From an uncultured Bacteroidaceae bacterium (GTDB lineage: Bacteria; Bacteroidota; Bacteroidia; Bacteroidales; Bacteroidaceae), in the NCBI GenBank assembly GCA_905233465.1, contig CAJOEI010000004.1:1-64000 (forward strand): a stretch of DNA of 64,000 nucleotides, written 5' to 3'. Position 1 is the first letter of the stretch. Each line of letters opens with the position of its first letter. A model generated the notes under the pieces. The model saw only the letters and a program-made list of their open reading frames with translations, did not search any database and had not been told where the DNA came from. A program made the translations under genes and the position numbers. This document shows positions 50,483 to 60,041 of the stretch, piece after piece.

Positions 50483-52843
50483 TTAGCGTGAGAGGTATTC
50501 GTGCATAGCAGCGGCAGCACGGCGTCCGTCACCCATAGCAAGGATGACTGTTGCACCGCCGCGGACAATGTCGCCGCCGGCAAAGATCGTCGGGATATTG
50601 GTCTGCATGCCGTCGTTGACCACGATGGTGTTCTTGCGACCGAGCTCCAGGCCCTCAATGCTGGTGGGAACGATGGGGTTGGGTGATACACCTACGGCTA
50701 CGATAGCCTGGTCTATATCAATGGTTTCGGTAGCTCCTGGGATAGGCTGAGGCGAACGACGTCCGCTGGCATCGGGCTCACCGAGCTCCATCTTCTGCAA
50801 CACTACGGCACGGACGTTGCCCTTGTCATCTGCCAGATATTCGATGGGGTTATGCAGCGTCAGGAACTCAATGCCCTCTTCCTTGGCATGCTTCACCTCC
50901 TCCAGACGTGCTGGCATCTCGGCTTCACTGCGGCGGTAGGCGATGAACACGCGTTCGGCACCAAGCCGCTTGGCTGTGCGGCAGGAGTCCATTGCGGTGT
51001 TACCGCCACCTACTACCATCACATGCTTGGCACGATGTATGGGCGTGTCGGTCTCGGGGTTGGAGGCGTCCATGAGGTTGACGCGCGTGAGATATTCATT
51101 GGATGACATTATGCCCTTGAGGTTCTCACCTGGGATGTTCATGAAGTTGGGTAGACCAGCGCCTGAGCCGACAAATATGCCATTAAAGCCCTGCTGCTCA
51201 AGTTCCTCAACAGTGATGGTCTTGCCAATGATGCAGTCCTTGATGAAGGTGACGCCCATCTTGCGCAGGCCGTCAATCTCAACATCAACGATGGCATTGG
51301 GCAGACGGAATTCGGGGATGCCATACTTGAGCACACCACCAATCTCATGCAGGGCCTCGAAAACAGTGACTTCGTAACCTAACTTGGCCATATCGCCTGC
51401 AAAGGATAAACCCGATGGGCCAGAACCGATGACAGCAATCTTCTTGCCGTTGGCAGGAGCACACTGGGGAATGGAGACATTACCACTCTCACGCTCGTAG
51501 TCTGCAGCGAAACGCTCGAGATAACCGATGGCTACTGCCTCACCGCCTGTCTTGACATGAATGCATTGAGCCTCACACTGCTTCTCCTGCGGACAGACAC
51601 GACCACAAACAGCAGGCAAAGCGGACGTTTGCTTAAGCACGCTGGCTGCACCAAGGATGTTGCCGCGTTCGATGTTCTTGATGAAAGAGGGGATATTGAT
51701 GTTCACAGGGCAGCCTTCCATGCATGACGGCTTTGCACAGTCGAGACAACGACGAGCCTCGGCTTGTGCCTGCTCAAGTGTCAGGCCCTGGTTGACTTCC
51801 TCTGTGCGTGTCGTTGCGCGGTAGACAGGATCAAGCTCTGTCATCTTGACGCGCGGAATGGCGGTGCGTTCTTTGCCCTTCAAGGCAGCGCGAAGCTCGA
51901 CACGCCAAGGAGCGTTGCGGTCAGTTAAAGACCCACCCTCAATTGCTTCTGTGGAGGGAATAGGCTGCGCGTTAGCTTTTTCTTGATTGTCAGAGGACTG
52001 GTCTTCCCCACCCTCACAAGAGGGGTTGGTGACGGGTCTCTCCATCGCCTCCATCTCTTCCTGCTTGAACGCCGTCATGCGTGAGAGCATCTCGTCGAAG
52101 TCAACCTCATGGCCGTCGAACTCAGGGCCATCGACGCAGACGAAGCGTGTCTTGCCGCCCACAGTGATACGACATGCGCCACACATACCTGTGCCGTCAA
52201 CCATAATAGTGTTCAATGAGACATCTGTGCTGATACCGTATTTCTTTGTCAGCAAGCAGCAGAACTTCATCATTATTGCTGGCCCGATAGCGAAGACCTT
52301 ATCAACCTTCTCGCGCTGAATGACCTGCTCTATTCCCACTGTGACAACACCTTTCTGGCCATAAGAACCATCGTCTGTCATGATGATAACCTCATCAGAG
52401 TGCTGACGCACTTCGTCTTCTAATATAATAAGGTCCTTGCTGCGTCCTGCCAGCACGCTGACAACACGATTGCCGGCAGCCTTCAGAGCCTTGATGATGG
52501 GCAACATGGGAGCTACGCCGACACCACCGCCGGCACAGACCACGGTTCCAAAGTTCTCGATATGAGTGGCCTTGCCCAATGGACCCACGACGTCAGTTAT
52601 CTCGTCACCAACATTAAGGTCACAGAGCTTGGTGCTACTCACACCCACCTTCTGGACTACAAGTGTTATGGTGCCTGCCTGCACGTCGGCATCGGCGATG
52701 GTCAGAGGCATGCGTTCGCCTTTCTCGCCCACACGAACGATGACGAAGTGGCCTGCTTTGCGCGCTTTGGCGATAAGTGGCGCCTCCACGACAAGCTTAT
52801 ATACTTTTTCTGAAAACTGTTCTTTTGCTACAATCTTATTCAT
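50483..52843 (-). CDS. Fused NfnA-NfnB type oxidoreductase
   Basis: A 786-residue fusion. Residues 1-~275 are a ferredoxin-NADP reductase-like subunit (FAD/NAD domains, VCAGGGVGVAPM, and the 2Fe-2S cysteines in DGTGMCGACRITVGGKTRFVC). Residues ~315-786 are like the glutamate-synthase small subunit: 4Fe-4S cysteines (CLDCAKPSCMEGCPVN, CGRVCPQEKQCEAQC), FAD site IGSGPSGLSFAG and NADPH site VVGGGNTAMD. Related Nfn enzymes bifurcate electrons between NADH, NADPH and ferredoxin. The linker (~275-312) looks built of repeats: NPSCEGGE and PSTEAIEGG from G-rich pieces and NAQP from an AACGCGCAGCC element shared with mnmE. Confidence 0.88.
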   Translation of the reverse strand: MNKIVAKEQFSEKVYKLVVEAPLIAKARKAGHFVIVRVGEKGERMPLTIADADVQAGTITLVVQKVGVSSTKLCDLNVGDEITDVVGPLGKATHIENFGTVVCAGGGVGVAPMLPIIKALKAAGNRVVSVLAGRSKDLIILEDEVRQHSDEVIIMTDDGSYGQKGVVTVGIEQVIQREKVDKVFAIGPAIMMKFCCLLTKKYGISTDVSLNTIMVDGTGMCGACRITVGGKTRFVCVDGPEFDGHEVDFDEMLSRMTAFKQEEMEAMERPVTNPSCEGGEDQSSDNQEKANAQPIPSTEAIEGGSLTDRNAPWRVELRAALKGKERTAIPRVKMTELDPVYRATTRTEEVNQGLTLEQAQAEARRCLDCAKPSCMEGCPVNINIPSFIKNIERGNILGAASVLKQTSALPAVCGRVCPQEKQCEAQCIHVKTGGEAVAIGYLERFAADYERESGNVSIPQCAPANGKKIAVIGSGPSGLSFAGDMAKLGYEVTVFEALHEIGGVLKYGIPEFRLPNAIVDVEIDGLRKMGVTFIKDCIIGKTITVEELEQQGFNGIFVGSGAGLPNFMNIPGENLKGIMSSNEYLTRVNLMDASNPETDTPIHRAKHVMVVGGGNTAMDSCRTAKRLGAERVFIAYRRSEAEMPARLEEVKHAKEEGIEFLTLHNPIEYLADDKGNVRAVVLQKMELGEPDASGRRSPQPIPGATETIDIDQAIVAVGVSPNPIVPTSIEGLELGRKNTIVVNDGMQTNIPTIFAGGDIVRGGATVILAMGDGRRAAAAMHEYLSR

Positions 52844-52890
52844 GTGTTGTGATGATTTAGTGTTTGTGTATGTGTTGTGTAGACTGGATA

Positions 52891-54207
52891 TTAGTCGATG
52901 ATGTCGAAACTTGTGTAAGGCTGCAAAGCGGCTGGGATGCGTATGCCGTTTTCAGTTTGGTTGTTCTCCAAGAGGGCAGCCACGATGCGTGGAAGAGCCA
53001 ATGCAGAGCCATTCAGCGTGTGACACAGTTCTGGCTTCTTGGAGCCTTCAGGACGATAGCGGCATTTGAGGCGATTAGCCTGATATGTGTCGAAGTTTGA
53101 CACGGAGCTCACCTCAAGCCAACGCTTCTGTGCCTCACTGTAGACTTCGAAATCGTAGCAGATAGCACTCGTGAAGCTCTGGTCGCCGCCGCAAAGACGA
53201 AGTATGCGATACGGCAGTTCGAGCTTCTGCAACAGCCCTTCGACATGCTGCAACATCTCCTTGTGGCTCTCACGGCTATGCTCAGGTGTATCGATACGCA
53301 CAATCTCCACTTTAGAGAACTCATGCAGGCGGTTGAGGCCTCGCACATCCTTGCCGTAGGAACCAGCCTCACGGCGGAAACACTGTGTGTAGGCACAGTT
53401 CTTGATGGGCAGGTCTTTCTCTTCAAGGATGACGTCGCGGTAGATATTTGTCACAGGCACCTCGGCAGTGGGGATGAGATAGAAGTCATCCACCTCAGCA
53501 TGGTACATCTGTCCCTCCTTGTCTGGCAGCTGTCCTGTTCCGTAGCCGCTGGCCGCGTTGACCACCGTTGGAGGCATAATCTCGGTATAGCCGGCCTTGC
53601 GGGCCTCGTTGAGGAAGAAATTAATCAGTGCACGTTGCAACTGTGCGCCCTTACCTATATATACTGGGAAGCCAGCGCCAGTGATCTTCACACCGAGGTC
53701 GAAGTCGATGAGGTTGTATTTCTTCGCAAGTTCCCAGTGCGGCAGGCGTGCTGTCTCGACAACAGGATTGGCTGTCCAGTTGCCTACGGTGTCGCCTGAC
53801 TGACAGTCACGCAGATTGGATTTCACCACGACATTATCTTCTGCTGCCCTACCCTCCGGCACTTCGTCATAAGGGATATTAGGGATTTGACAAAGTTGTT
53901 CAGTGAGCTTCTTCTGGGCCTCATCCATAGCGGCCTCCAAAGCTTTGGCGCGTTCCTTCATTTCTGCAACAACAGCCTTGGCATTCTCTGCCTCCTGACG
54001 CAAGCCCTGCTTCATCAGCGCCCCTATCTCTGCAGCTTTCTGTTTGCTCTCAGCCAGCAGTTTGTCCAACTGCTGCTGTGCCTCACGCCGCTGACGGTCG
54101 GTGGCCTGCACTGCAGCAATAGCCTCAGCAGCACCACTGAAATGTTTCTTCTCCAAGCCACGAATGACGCGCTCTGTTTCCTCGTTAATGAGTTTTAGTG
54201 TAAGCAT
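52891..54207 (-). CDS. serS: Seryl-tRNA synthetase
   Basis: A 438-residue class II synthetase. The N-terminal coiled coil for tRNA binding covers about 25-110. Motif 2 is FRREAGSYGKDVRGLNRLHEF (about 275-295) and motif 3 is LNGSALALPRIVAALLENNQ near the C-terminus. It charges tRNA-Ser with serine. It is in the run bamD-rpoZ-DUF4293 fusion-barrel-serS, with 4 bases after the previous stop. Confidence 0.96.
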   Translation of the reverse strand: MLTLKLINEETERVIRGLEKKHFSGAAEAIAAVQATDRQRREAQQQLDKLLAESKQKAAEIGALMKQGLRQEAENAKAVVAEMKERAKALEAAMDEAQKKLTEQLCQIPNIPYDEVPEGRAAEDNVVVKSNLRDCQSGDTVGNWTANPVVETARLPHWELAKKYNLIDFDLGVKITGAGFPVYIGKGAQLQRALINFFLNEARKAGYTEIMPPTVVNAASGYGTGQLPDKEGQMYHAEVDDFYLIPTAEVPVTNIYRDVILEEKDLPIKNCAYTQCFRREAGSYGKDVRGLNRLHEFSKVEIVRIDTPEHSRESHKEMLQHVEGLLQKLELPYRILRLCGGDQSFTSAICYDFEVYSEAQKRWLEVSSVSNFDTYQANRLKCRYRPEGSKKPELCHTLNGSALALPRIVAALLENNQTENGIRIPAALQPYTSFDIID

Positions 54208-54211
54208 GTTA

Positions 54212-54910
54212 TTATCTTTTTTTTGTCTTTATTATATCGAATAGGTATCCACCCTTGATGAATATTGCACCGTTAGCGGAACGTCCAAATGGGTCCTTCT
54301 TGCCGTTATTGAACATATCAGACAGGGCAAAATAGTATCTTCCCTCAAGGGTGAAATGACCAATTATGGTGTTTATCTCCATTCCCAATCCACCCGTGAG
54401 TCCATAGTCAAACTTGCGCTCAACAACTTTGCCATATTGGGCTGTAACTTGGTTGGGGCGCAACAGGAGGTTCATTGTCGTCCATTCCCCAGAACGATGT
54501 TCGGTCTCACTTAAGTAATACCCGACCTGTGGGCCGGCACATAGGAATACCATAGCCGTTTTGCCCCACGCCAGTCGGGCAAGTATGGGAACTTGAACGT
54601 ACTTAATATTGCGGCTATACTTGTCGTCGCTGGTCTCTATGAGTTCCTTCCAACCCATGTTGGCGTAGTTGACCTCTGCCTGAATGGCACAATATGCCGA
54701 GAAATATTTTTCACAGGTGTAGCGGAATGTGAGGCCAAATGTCTCACCGCCCTTCCACGTCTGCTTGATTGTCGGACTGAAGTCCACGCGGTTGAGCAGA
54801 TATCCGCCATTGATGCCGATAGCAAAGTCGTTACGCAACTCCCCAACCTGTGCACTGGCGCAGATGGGAATGGCAAGTGTCATGGCAAGGACGAGAGGCC
54901 TGAACATCAT
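54212..54910 (-). CDS. Outer-membrane beta-barrel protein (PorT-like)
   Basis: A 232-residue exported protein with signal peptide ending near ASA (residue 20). The rest alternates amphipathic strands typical of a small barrel: FAIGINGGYLLNRVDF, YVQVPILARLAWG, GLTGGLGMEINTIIGHFTLEGRYYF. It resembles the PorT/outer-membrane barrel family of Bacteroidota. A role in type IX secretion is only one possibility. Its start overlaps the previous stop. Confidence 0.8.
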   Translation of the reverse strand: MMFRPLVLAMTLAIPICASAQVGELRNDFAIGINGGYLLNRVDFSPTIKQTWKGGETFGLTFRYTCEKYFSAYCAIQAEVNYANMGWKELIETSDDKYSRNIKYVQVPILARLAWGKTAMVFLCAGPQVGYYLSETEHRSGEWTTMNLLLRPNQVTAQYGKVVERKFDYGLTGGLGMEINTIIGHFTLEGRYYFALSDMFNNGKKDPFGRSANGAIFIKGGYLFDIIKTKKR

Positions 54911-56556
54911 TCCGTGCGTTTAAGCACCTCTATTTTTCCGTCTTGAGTGAAATGCACAAATTCAACACATTCGTTGACGAATCCACTGCCCTTCTCTATC
55001 TGATGGAAGATTATCGGATTCTGGAGGGCATGGTAAGGCACATCCGCCAGCCTATCCTCAAAGGTGTTGGCAAACAGAGATATACCTTGAAGGAAATACA
55101 TCGTCAAGTCAAATCCCATAAGGCCATATCGCGGAAAGGTGTTAGCCATTGACTTATTGAACCACTGCTCGAAGGTGTGCTCAAGTTGTTGCGTCACCGG
55201 ATTGTCAGAATTGCGATAGAACGGCGTGAAGATGAAAGTGTCAAACTGATGAAAATCACGTTTCAACTGCTGAAGATACGTCTGCCAGGCAGGAAAACCG
55301 ATAAGGCTGATCTGGCATTCAGGATTCTTCTGCTGGAATTTCTTCAGCTTTGGCAAGAACTTGGTCAGCGCCTTGTTGCTGGGCGAATTCAGGATTACCA
55401 GATTCTTACGCTGTGTGTTAAAAGCCTGTAAGTAATCCAGCTCATCGCCGTCACATTCCAATTGTCTGAGGAAAACACCGTCGCGACCAAGATGATAGCG
55501 CAATGCATTGGCAAACGCTATGCCCTCTTCATTCTGATCGTATGTATCTACAACAATGTAGTTACAGTCAAAAAGTTCCTTTCGGATAAAGTCCGCAGCC
55601 GCTGCATGTAGAGTGTCACGCGGTGCCGTGACCACAAACTGACGTGGGCGACAAGGCAGTTGTGCTGTCACTGTGGTGAAAGGCTGCACAAGCCTGATGC
55701 CATTGATGTTGCAGTAATCTGACAAGGTGACCAACTGGGCGCCATCGAGGGGACCGAATATTACATCACATGCTGCCAAGCTGCGTGACGCTATCAACGA
55801 ATCCATCTGCATGGCAGTGCGGCCACAGTCATGCACCTCAACATCCACAAACAGACCCTCACGGCGCAGGCTGTCGACTGCCAGCAACACGCCCTGATAG
55901 AATTCAACCATCTTCGGGCCGCGTGTTGATTGTTCCTTCAGGGGAAGCACCACGCCGAGATGAATATGTGTCTGCTCCTTGAACTGCTGAGCAGCCACAT
56001 CCTCCACAGACATGGCCGATGCCAGCAGCAGAGCTATGGCGGAGGTACGCAGCCGGTCAAGCGAACGAACCAGCATCTCGTCTTTCAGTATTCCACGGAA
56101 TGCCAGATAACAGAATATTGCCGCCACAGCTGGCAAAGCGGCCCATGTCGTTGGCATAAAGGAGGCATCAAAACGTTCCTTGAGCATGAATGCGAAGAAT
56201 GCATAAACTCCGTACCAAGCCAACAATAATATGCAAGCAAGGATGGCCACTCTGCTCTGAACAAGGCGTGCACGATAGATGAAGATATCCATGAGCACTA
56301 TCACACTTGTCAGGACAAGTATAGCGAACAGGGCCCACGGTGTGAACAGATGCGTTCCCTGTGCCTGTGCTGCCAACACAGGCGCTGCTCCAATTTGCCC
56401 CACGGCAATCTGTGGCGGCTGGTAGGCCCATAGATTGAACAATGTGGCTGCCGTCTCACCATCACCGTTGACAAACGAGCCGATGGGCAAGCACAGACAC
56501 GCCACAGTACATGCCGCTGCCAGAAGGAGGTAAACCGTCTGGATGCGCTGAATCAT
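54907..56556 (-). CDS. DUF4293 membrane domain fused to a periplasmic-binding-like protein
   Basis: A 549-residue fusion. Residues 1-~165 are DUF4293: MIQRIQTVYLLLAA with four helices, ending RGILKDEMLVRSLDRLR. Then TSAIALLLASAMSVEDVAA looks like a former signal peptide, and residues ~195-549 match a type 1 periplasmic-binding fold (HLGVVLPLKEQS, DVIFGPLDGAQLVTLSDYC). In related genomes, from memory, the two are separate neighbouring genes. The binding domain would lie in the periplasm, anchored to the membrane. The start overlaps the rpoZ stop (ATGA). Confidence 0.82.
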   Translation of the reverse strand: MIQRIQTVYLLLAAACTVACLCLPIGSFVNGDGETAATLFNLWAYQPPQIAVGQIGAAPVLAAQAQGTHLFTPWALFAILVLTSVIVLMDIFIYRARLVQSRVAILACILLLAWYGVYAFFAFMLKERFDASFMPTTWAALPAVAAIFCYLAFRGILKDEMLVRSLDRLRTSAIALLLASAMSVEDVAAQQFKEQTHIHLGVVLPLKEQSTRGPKMVEFYQGVLLAVDSLRREGLFVDVEVHDCGRTAMQMDSLIASRSLAACDVIFGPLDGAQLVTLSDYCNINGIRLVQPFTTVTAQLPCRPRQFVVTAPRDTLHAAAADFIRKELFDCNYIVVDTYDQNEEGIAFANALRYHLGRDGVFLRQLECDGDELDYLQAFNTQRKNLVILNSPSNKALTKFLPKLKKFQQKNPECQISLIGFPAWQTYLQQLKRDFHQFDTFIFTPFYRNSDNPVTQQLEHTFEQWFNKSMANTFPRYGLMGFDLTMYFLQGISLFANTFEDRLADVPYHALQNPIIFHQIEKGSGFVNECVEFVHFTQDGKIEVLKRTE

Positions 56557-56891
56557 AATTCTTCGTCGTCGCTCTCCTTAGCGGGATTGCGGAAATAGAT
56601 CTTCCCGTCGATGAATTCCTGTGTTGCAATGAGGCTGGGCTTTGGCAGCTTCTCATAGAAACGGCTGATCTCTATCTGCTCCCTGTTCTCAAACACCTCA
56701 TCGAGGTTGTCACTTGTGGATGCAAACTCCTGGAGTTTCTTGGACAGCTCCACCTTGAGATCACTGCTGATCTGGTTTGCGCGTTTAGCGATGATGGCAA
56801 CGCTCTCGTAGATGTTGCCTGTGTCTTCGCATAAGTTCATGACATCACGTGTCACGGTGTTTACGGGTGCATTAGTTTTCTTGTAATCCAT
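56553..56891 (-). CDS. rpoZ: RNA polymerase omega subunit, Bacteroidota type
   Basis: A 112-residue RpoZ-like protein. The helix ESVAIIAKRANQISSDLKVEL (about 29-49) is the conserved omega part that clamps the beta-prime subunit; the C-terminal extension with EQIEISRFYEKLPKP is typical of Bacteroidota. It stabilises core RNA polymerase. It lies between bamD and the DUF4293 fusion, the usual neighbourhood. Confidence 0.9.
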   Translation of the reverse strand: MDYKKTNAPVNTVTRDVMNLCEDTGNIYESVAIIAKRANQISSDLKVELSKKLQEFASTSDNLDEVFENREQIEISRFYEKLPKPSLIATQEFIDGKIYFRNPAKESDDEEL

Positions 56892-56939
56892 GATGATTAT
56901 TTTAAATATTTTTCAATTCAATAATTAACTCTTTCTATT

Positions 56940-57782
56940 TCAATCATCTAAGGGCTGGCCTTTTACGGCCTTCTCGCTCTTTGTCAGATATGTGCGGGCC
57001 TCCTTGAGATATGCTGACTCCGGAAACTCATTAACGAAGCCATAGTACTCATCTATCGTCTGGCGGAAGCGCTCAACACGTTTCTCCTCAATGCTCTGTC
57101 GAGCAAGATGATAGCGCGACCGCAACACAAGGATGCTCAGCTGCTCGCGTTTCTCTGTCGAGGCATACGGGAAATCGCGCAAAGCATTCTCCGCAGTGAC
57201 GATGCAGGCTTCATAGTTCGAGCCGCCATAGCTGCAGTTGATCACGTATGACCCTAAATTGTAATACAGTTGAGCTGCGAGTACCTCTTTCTGCACAAGA
57301 TGATCCTGCAACTTGAAGATCATATCCTGAGTCTGCTCTCGCAGCGTGGTGTATGGATAAGCATCCAGAAAACCTTGCAACTCAGCTATGGCCCTGTTGG
57401 TGGTACTCTGGTCCAGACGGGGATCGGGCACATTGTCATACAGCGCCTTACCTGAATAGTATCTGGCCTGCTCTACGAATATGCCGCGCGGATAGCTCTG
57501 ATAGTATTTCTTGAATGTCTGGGCTGCAGTCTCCAAATCGCCTGCATGATAGGCACTCAGCCCAGCCATATAGAGGCACTCCTGAGCGTTACCCGAACCC
57601 TTCATGGCAACAACAAGGTCCGTGAAGAGCTCTGTGGCACGAGTGTACTGCCCCATCGTATAACATGATTTTGCCAGCTCATATTTGTACTCGGCATCGG
57701 CATATTTGGTGGCAGTATAATATTCTCCGCACCCAGCCATCGCACATAGCACCACAAGTAGGCAAACTATTTTATGCTTCAT
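56940..57782 (-). CDS. bamD: Outer-membrane assembly lipoprotein BamD
   Basis: A 280-residue lipoprotein with signal AMAGC and lipidated Cys18. Tandem TPR helices follow (YKYELAKSCYTMGQYTRATELF, AGLSAYHAGDLETAAQTFKKYYQSYP, EFPESAYLKEARTYL), as in BamD. It works with BamA to insert barrels in the outer membrane. It is first in a run with rpoZ and serS, driven by a strong promoter match at 57814-57845. Confidence 0.92.
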   Translation of the reverse strand: MKHKIVCLLVVLCAMAGCGEYYTATKYADAEYKYELAKSCYTMGQYTRATELFTDLVVAMKGSGNAQECLYMAGLSAYHAGDLETAAQTFKKYYQSYPRGIFVEQARYYSGKALYDNVPDPRLDQSTTNRAIAELQGFLDAYPYTTLREQTQDMIFKLQDHLVQKEVLAAQLYYNLGSYVINCSYGGSNYEACIVTAENALRDFPYASTEKREQLSILVLRSRYHLARQSIEEKRVERFRQTIDEYYGFVNEFPESAYLKEARTYLTKSEKAVKGQPLDD

Positions 57783-57813
57783 CTAATAATATTTGTTCCA
57801 ATGAAAACGGCTG

Positions 57814-57845
57814 CAAAATTACATGTTTCTGATGAAACTGCCAAA
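57814..57845 (-). promoter_or_regulatory. Promoter of the bamD-rpoZ operon
   Basis: On the minus strand TTTG (57842-57845) and TAATTTTG (57814-57821) match both Bacteroidota consensus boxes with a 20-base spacer. The ATG is about 32 bases downstream. Confidence 0.75.
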
Positions 57846-57896
57846 AGCTACAACTATTTTTAAGAGAAAAACACCCTTTAACCATTAAAAAACACT

Positions 57897-57958
57897 AAAC
57901 TTTTCAACTTTATGCGTAACTTTCAACTCTCTGCTTTCAACTTTCAACTTTATTGTCT
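57897..57958 (+). repeat. CAACTTT heptamer array before uvrB
   Basis: CAACTTT and CAACTCT units fill the upstream region; an in-frame ATG at 57912 lies inside them. Confidence 0.7.
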
Positions 57959-57966
57959 TACCTTTG
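57935..57966 (+). promoter_or_regulatory. Promoter of uvrB, nearly leaderless
   Basis: TACCTTTG at 57959-57966 fits the -7 box, with TTTC (57935-57938, from a heptamer) 20 bases upstream. Transcription would begin within a few bases of the ATG at 57975. Confidence 0.5.
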
Positions 57967-57974
57967 CCCTCGCA

Positions 57975-60005
57975 ATGCCAGATTTTCATCTAATATCAAA
58001 ATACTCGCCAACGGGCGACCAACCCGAGGCCATCGCACAGCTTGTCGATGGCCTGCGAGCCGGAGCACCGGCACAGACACTGCTTGGCGTGACAGGGTCT
58101 GGCAAGACTTTCACCATAGCCAACGTCATTGCGGCGATGAACAAGCCCACGCTGATTCTCTCGCACAACAAGACTTTGGCCGCACAGCTCTACGGCGAGA
58201 TGCGTAGTTTCTTCCCCGAGAACGCGGTGGAGTATTATGTCTCTTACTATGACTACTACCAGCCTGAGGCTTACATACCTCAGACTGACACGTATATCGA
58301 GAAAGACCTGGCCATCAACGACGAAATAGACAGGTTGCGGCTGGCTGCGACATCATCGTTGCTTTCAGGGCGTCGCGATGTGGTAGTAGTGAGTTCGGTG
58401 TCGTGCATCTATGGCATGGGCAACCCGGCTGCATTCTATGAGAGCGTTATAGAACTGCAACGCGGCAAACTGTTGGACCGCAACATGTTGCTGCGTCGGC
58501 TCAACGACTCGCTCTATACGCGCAACGACCTCACATTGGGCCGCGGCGAATACCGCGTGAAAGGTGACACGGTGGATGTCTTTCTCGCCTATAGCGACAA
58601 TCTGCTGCGCATAACCTTCTGGGACGACGAGATAGAGTCGCTCGAAGAGGTCGACGCCCTCACGGGAAGACGCATAGCATCATTCGAGGATTACAAGATC
58701 TACCCTGCCAACCTTTTCATGACATCCAAGGAACAGACGATGTCTGCCGTGCATCAGATAGAAGATGATCTGGCGGAACAAGTCCGTCTGTTTGAGGAGG
58801 ATGGTAAGATGCTCGAAGCCAAGCGTCTGCACGAACGCGTGACATACGACATGGAGATGATTCGCGAGCTGGGCCATTGTTCGGGCATCGAGAACTACAG
58901 CCGATACTTCGACGGCCGTCCGGCTGGAACGCGTCCCTACTGCCTGCTGGACTTCTTTCCCGAAGACTATCTGCTTGTCGTAGACGAGAGTCATGTCAGC
59001 GTACCGCAGATTGCCGCTATGTATGGCGGCGACCGCGCACGCAAGACCAATCTCGTCAGATATGGCTTCCGCCTGCCCGCTGCAATGGACAACAGGCCCC
59101 TGCGATTCGATGAGTTCGAGGCTCTGACGCATCAGGTCATCTTCGTCTCGGCCACACCTGCCGACTATGAGCTGGCAAAAAGCGAAGGCGTGGTGGTTGA
59201 ACAGGTCATCCGTCCCACGGGACTGCTTGACCCTGTGATAGAAGTGCGCCCCACAGCCAATCAGGTTGACGACCTCATGGAAGAAATCATGCAACGCAGC
59301 GAGGCCAACGAACGCACGCTTGTTACAACACTGACCAAACGTATGGCCGAAGAGCTGACGGAATATCTGCTCAACAACGGCATACGCGCCAACTATATCC
59401 ACAGTGATATCGACACACTGGAGCGAGTTCGCATCATGGATGCTTTGCGAGCAGGAGAGTTTGACGTGCTTGTCGGCGTCAATCTGCTGCGCGAGGGCCT
59501 CGACCTGCCGGAGGTGTCGCTGGTGGCCATACTCGATGCCGACAAGGAAGGCTTCCTGCGCAGCCATCGCTCGCTGACACAAACCGTTGGACGAGCTGCA
59601 CGCAACATACACGGCAAAGCCATCATGTATGCCGACAGCATCACACCGTCAATGCAGCAAACCATAGACGAGACCAACCGGCGACGCGAGAAACAACTGC
59701 AGTACAATGACAAACACGGGATAACTCCCACTCAGATCAACAAGGCCAGAACAATGACTGACCTGGTGGCTGCATCACAACAACAGGCCACACAGCATGA
59801 CAAACGTGCATACATCGAGCCCGAACAGCCAATGCTCATCGCTGCCGAAGAGGAGGCTGAGTACCTCACGCCAGCAGAACTGCGACAACGCATCGAGACG
59901 CTACGTCGCCAGATGCAGGACGCTGCCAAGAAACTCGAGTTCATCACTGCAGCACAACTGCGCGACCAGATGCTCACGCTGATGACCCGATTAGACGAAG
60001 CCTGA
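57975..60005 (+). CDS. uvrB: Excinuclease ABC subunit B
   Basis: A 676-residue UvrB. Start [20 protein letters not shown] is the family N-terminus; the longer frame from 57912 adds heptamer-encoded residues ([10 protein letters not shown]) and would start upstream of the promoter. Walker A is GVTGSGKT (38-45); the beta-hairpin region is [19 protein letters not shown] is the helicase motif [11 protein letters not shown] is motif VI; the UVR domain is at the C-terminus ([22 protein letters not shown]). It verifies DNA damage for nucleotide excision repair. Confidence 0.96.
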   Translation: MPDFHLISKYSPTGDQPEAIAQLVDGLRAGAPAQTLLGVTGSGKTFTIANVIAAMNKPTLILSHNKTLAAQLYGEMRSFFPENAVEYYVSYYDYYQPEAYIPQTDTYIEKDLAINDEIDRLRLAATSSLLSGRRDVVVVSSVSCIYGMGNPAAFYESVIELQRGKLLDRNMLLRRLNDSLYTRNDLTLGRGEYRVKGDTVDVFLAYSDNLLRITFWDDEIESLEEVDALTGRRIASFEDYKIYPANLFMTSKEQTMSAVHQIEDDLAEQVRLFEEDGKMLEAKRLHERVTYDMEMIRELGHCSGIENYSRYFDGRPAGTRPYCLLDFFPEDYLLVVDESHVSVPQIAAMYGGDRARKTNLVRYGFRLPAAMDNRPLRFDEFEALTHQVIFVSATPADYELAKSEGVVVEQVIRPTGLLDPVIEVRPTANQVDDLMEEIMQRSEANERTLVTTLTKRMAEELTEYLLNNGIRANYIHSDIDTLERVRIMDALRAGEFDVLVGVNLLREGLDLPEVSLVAILDADKEGFLRSHRSLTQTVGRAARNIHGKAIMYADSITPSMQQTIDETNRRREKQLQYNDKHGITPTQINKARTMTDLVAASQQQATQHDKRAYIEPEQPMLIAAEEEAEYLTPAELRQRIETLRRQMQDAAKKLEFITAAQLRDQMLTLMTRLDEA

Positions 60006-60041
60006 CACATACTAACAGCAAACTATCAACACACAAATATC

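Noticed and set aside
58680-59612. 310-codon minus-strand frame
   Set aside because: It lies fully within uvrB, which has all family motifs on the plus strand.
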